Source: Microcoleaceae cyanobacterium UBA11344 (GTDB lineage Bacteria; Cyanobacteriota; Cyanobacteriia; Cyanobacteriales; Microcoleaceae). Taken from it: a DNA stretch of 5,207 bases. How positions within the stretch are numbered: position 1 is the first letter of the stretch; the number at the start of each line of letters is the position of its first letter. The notes under the pieces were generated by a model. The model was not told the origin of the DNA. It worked only from the letters and a program-made list of their open reading frames with translations, and made no database searches. Below, one piece after another: positions 4,379 to 5,207 of the stretch. The translations under genes were made by a program, and so were the position numbers. The DNA is taken from positions 1 through 5,207 of the forward strand of contig DMYK01000383.1 in the NCBI GenBank assembly GCA_003483675.1, given 5' to 3'.

Positions 4379-5207
4379 ATGACCTCAATACCAATATGTT
4401 CGCTAATTATCGTCAATTATAAAGGTATTCGCCAGACGAAAGATTGCTTAAAATCTCTGCAAAAACTTGCCTATCCTGAACAGCAACTAGACGTAATTTT
4501 AATAGATAACTGCTCTCAAGACGAATCAGTTAACACTCTGAGCGAACTCTTTCCCCAAGTGCGCGTTTTTGTCAACTCTGAAAACAACTTTGCTAAAGCT
4601 TTAAACCTGGGTGTCAGCCAAGCTAAAGGACAATATATCGGTTTCCTCAATAACGATGCCACCCTTGATAGCCACTGGCTAGAAATCCTGGTAAAGCTGC
4701 TAGAAAAACACAAAAATGTAGGTGCTGCAAGCGGCAAATTGCTGTTTAAAGACGGGCGAATTAACAGTGTTGGCATTCAACAATTGCCTAATTTTTTTTG
4801 GCGAGATGTCGGCTTTGGTGAGAAAGATTCAGGACAGTATAACACAGAACGCGAAGTAGAAGGTCTTTGTTGGGCGGCTGTGCTTTTCCGCAGGGAATGT
4901 CTCGAAATAGTTGGTCAAATAGATGAAGATTTTGTGATGTATTTTGAGGATGTAGAATATTCTAAACGCTGCCAAAAACAGGGTTGGAAAATGCTTTATA
5001 CTCCGACAGCTATAGCGCATCACGAATACCGAGGATCGAGTAAAGGTAGCAAACTCACAGAGTATTTTTGCAACCGCAATCGGTTTTTGTATTTGGCAAA
5101 ACACGAACCTTTGCAACTTGCCGCTTCTATTCACACTTCGGATTTTTTCACTCACAAACAATACGATTTGTTGCTGGAAAGTTTATTTGTAGCAATTAAA
5201 AAATTGT
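4379..5207 (+). CDS. Family 2 glycosyltransferase, 3' end beyond the window
   Basis: The first 276 codons of a GT2 (GT-A fold) glycosyltransferase are present, and the frame is still open at the window edge. Translation begins MTSIPICSLIIVNYKG. Visible features are the nucleotide-binding strand IIVNYKG (10-16) and VILIDNCSQDES (39-50), NNFAKALNLGVSQAKGQYIGFLNNDATL (69-96) with the DXD-like NND at 91-93, EGLCWAAVLFRRECLEIVG (161-179), and DEDFVMYFEDVEYSKRCQKQGW (182-203) with the likely catalytic base in ED (190-191). This pattern is that of WbbL/rhamnosyltransferase-like GT2 enzymes that extend O-antigen or exopolysaccharide at the cytoplasmic face of the membrane. ATG 4379 is the only reasonable start: an in-frame TAA lies at 4361 and there is no other start between. 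No Shine-Dalgarno is visible. A dTDP-sugar donor would fit the neighbouring thymidylyltransferase but is inferred. Confidence 0.93.
   Translation, partial: MTSIPICSLIIVNYKGIRQTKDCLKSLQKLAYPEQQLDVILIDNCSQDESVNTLSELFPQVRVFVNSENNFAKALNLGVSQAKGQYIGFLNNDATLDSHWLEILVKLLEKHKNVGAASGKLLFKDGRINSVGIQQLPNFFWRDVGFGEKDSGQYNTEREVEGLCWAAVLFRRECLEIVGQIDEDFVMYFEDVEYSKRCQKQGWKMLYTPTAIAHHEYRGSSKGSKLTEYFCNRNRFLYLAKHEPLQLAASIHTSDFFTHKQYDLLLESLFVAIKKL

Noticed and set aside
4516..5161. Two minus-strand frames opposite the glycosyltransferase
   Set aside because: The plus strand encodes clear GT2 motifs throughout this interval, so these are shadows.

Overview
The window is a piece of a cyanobacterial chromosome, probably from a filamentous Oscillatoriales-type organism. 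The evidence is three perfect HIP1 octamers (GCGATCGC), abundant CGATCG-type near matches, a heptamer repeat (AATCTAA), REP-like GGTGCGCAATGCGCACC palindromes, and proteins of cyanobacterial character. HIP1 and the heptamer support the phylum well; the order is inference. All supported genes are on the + strand.

Left part (1-2150): an uncharacterised class I SAM-dependent methyltransferase (45-707) is followed by a possible stem-loop terminator. A good sigma-70-type promoter (775-803) then drives a compact toxin-antitoxin-like pair: a DUF433 antitoxin-type protein (828-1064) whose stop overlaps the start of a DUF5615 PIN-like protein (1061-1414) by ATGA. A VanX-type D-Ala-D-Ala dipeptidase (1440-2150) starts only 25 nt further on and may be read from the same transcript.

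Right part (2151-5207): this looks like the edge of a cell-surface polysaccharide locus. A second good promoter (2252-2280) precedes a long-form glucose-1-phosphate thymidylyltransferase (2354-3427), which makes dTDP-glucose, the precursor of dTDP-rhamnose and other deoxysugars. Then come an array of REP-like palindromes in 46/47-nt tandem units (3465-3630), an unrecognised 175-residue coiled-coil protein starting at TTG behind a perfect AAGGAGG Shine-Dalgarno (3665-4192), a 186-nt spacer packed with dispersed-repeat fragments and a heptamer array, and a family 2 glycosyltransferase (4379 to the window end, incomplete). The glycosyltransferase is of the type that adds sugars such as rhamnose to polysaccharides, so it plausibly uses products of the dTDP-sugar route.

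No entirely new system is evident. The points most worth following are the unidentified coiled-coil protein between the two sugar genes, the tandem palindrome array in front of it, and an imperfect duplication that places an antitoxin coding segment across its own promoter. No RNA gene, CRISPR array, transposase or minus-strand gene could be supported, and no gene-free stretch exceeds 300 bases.
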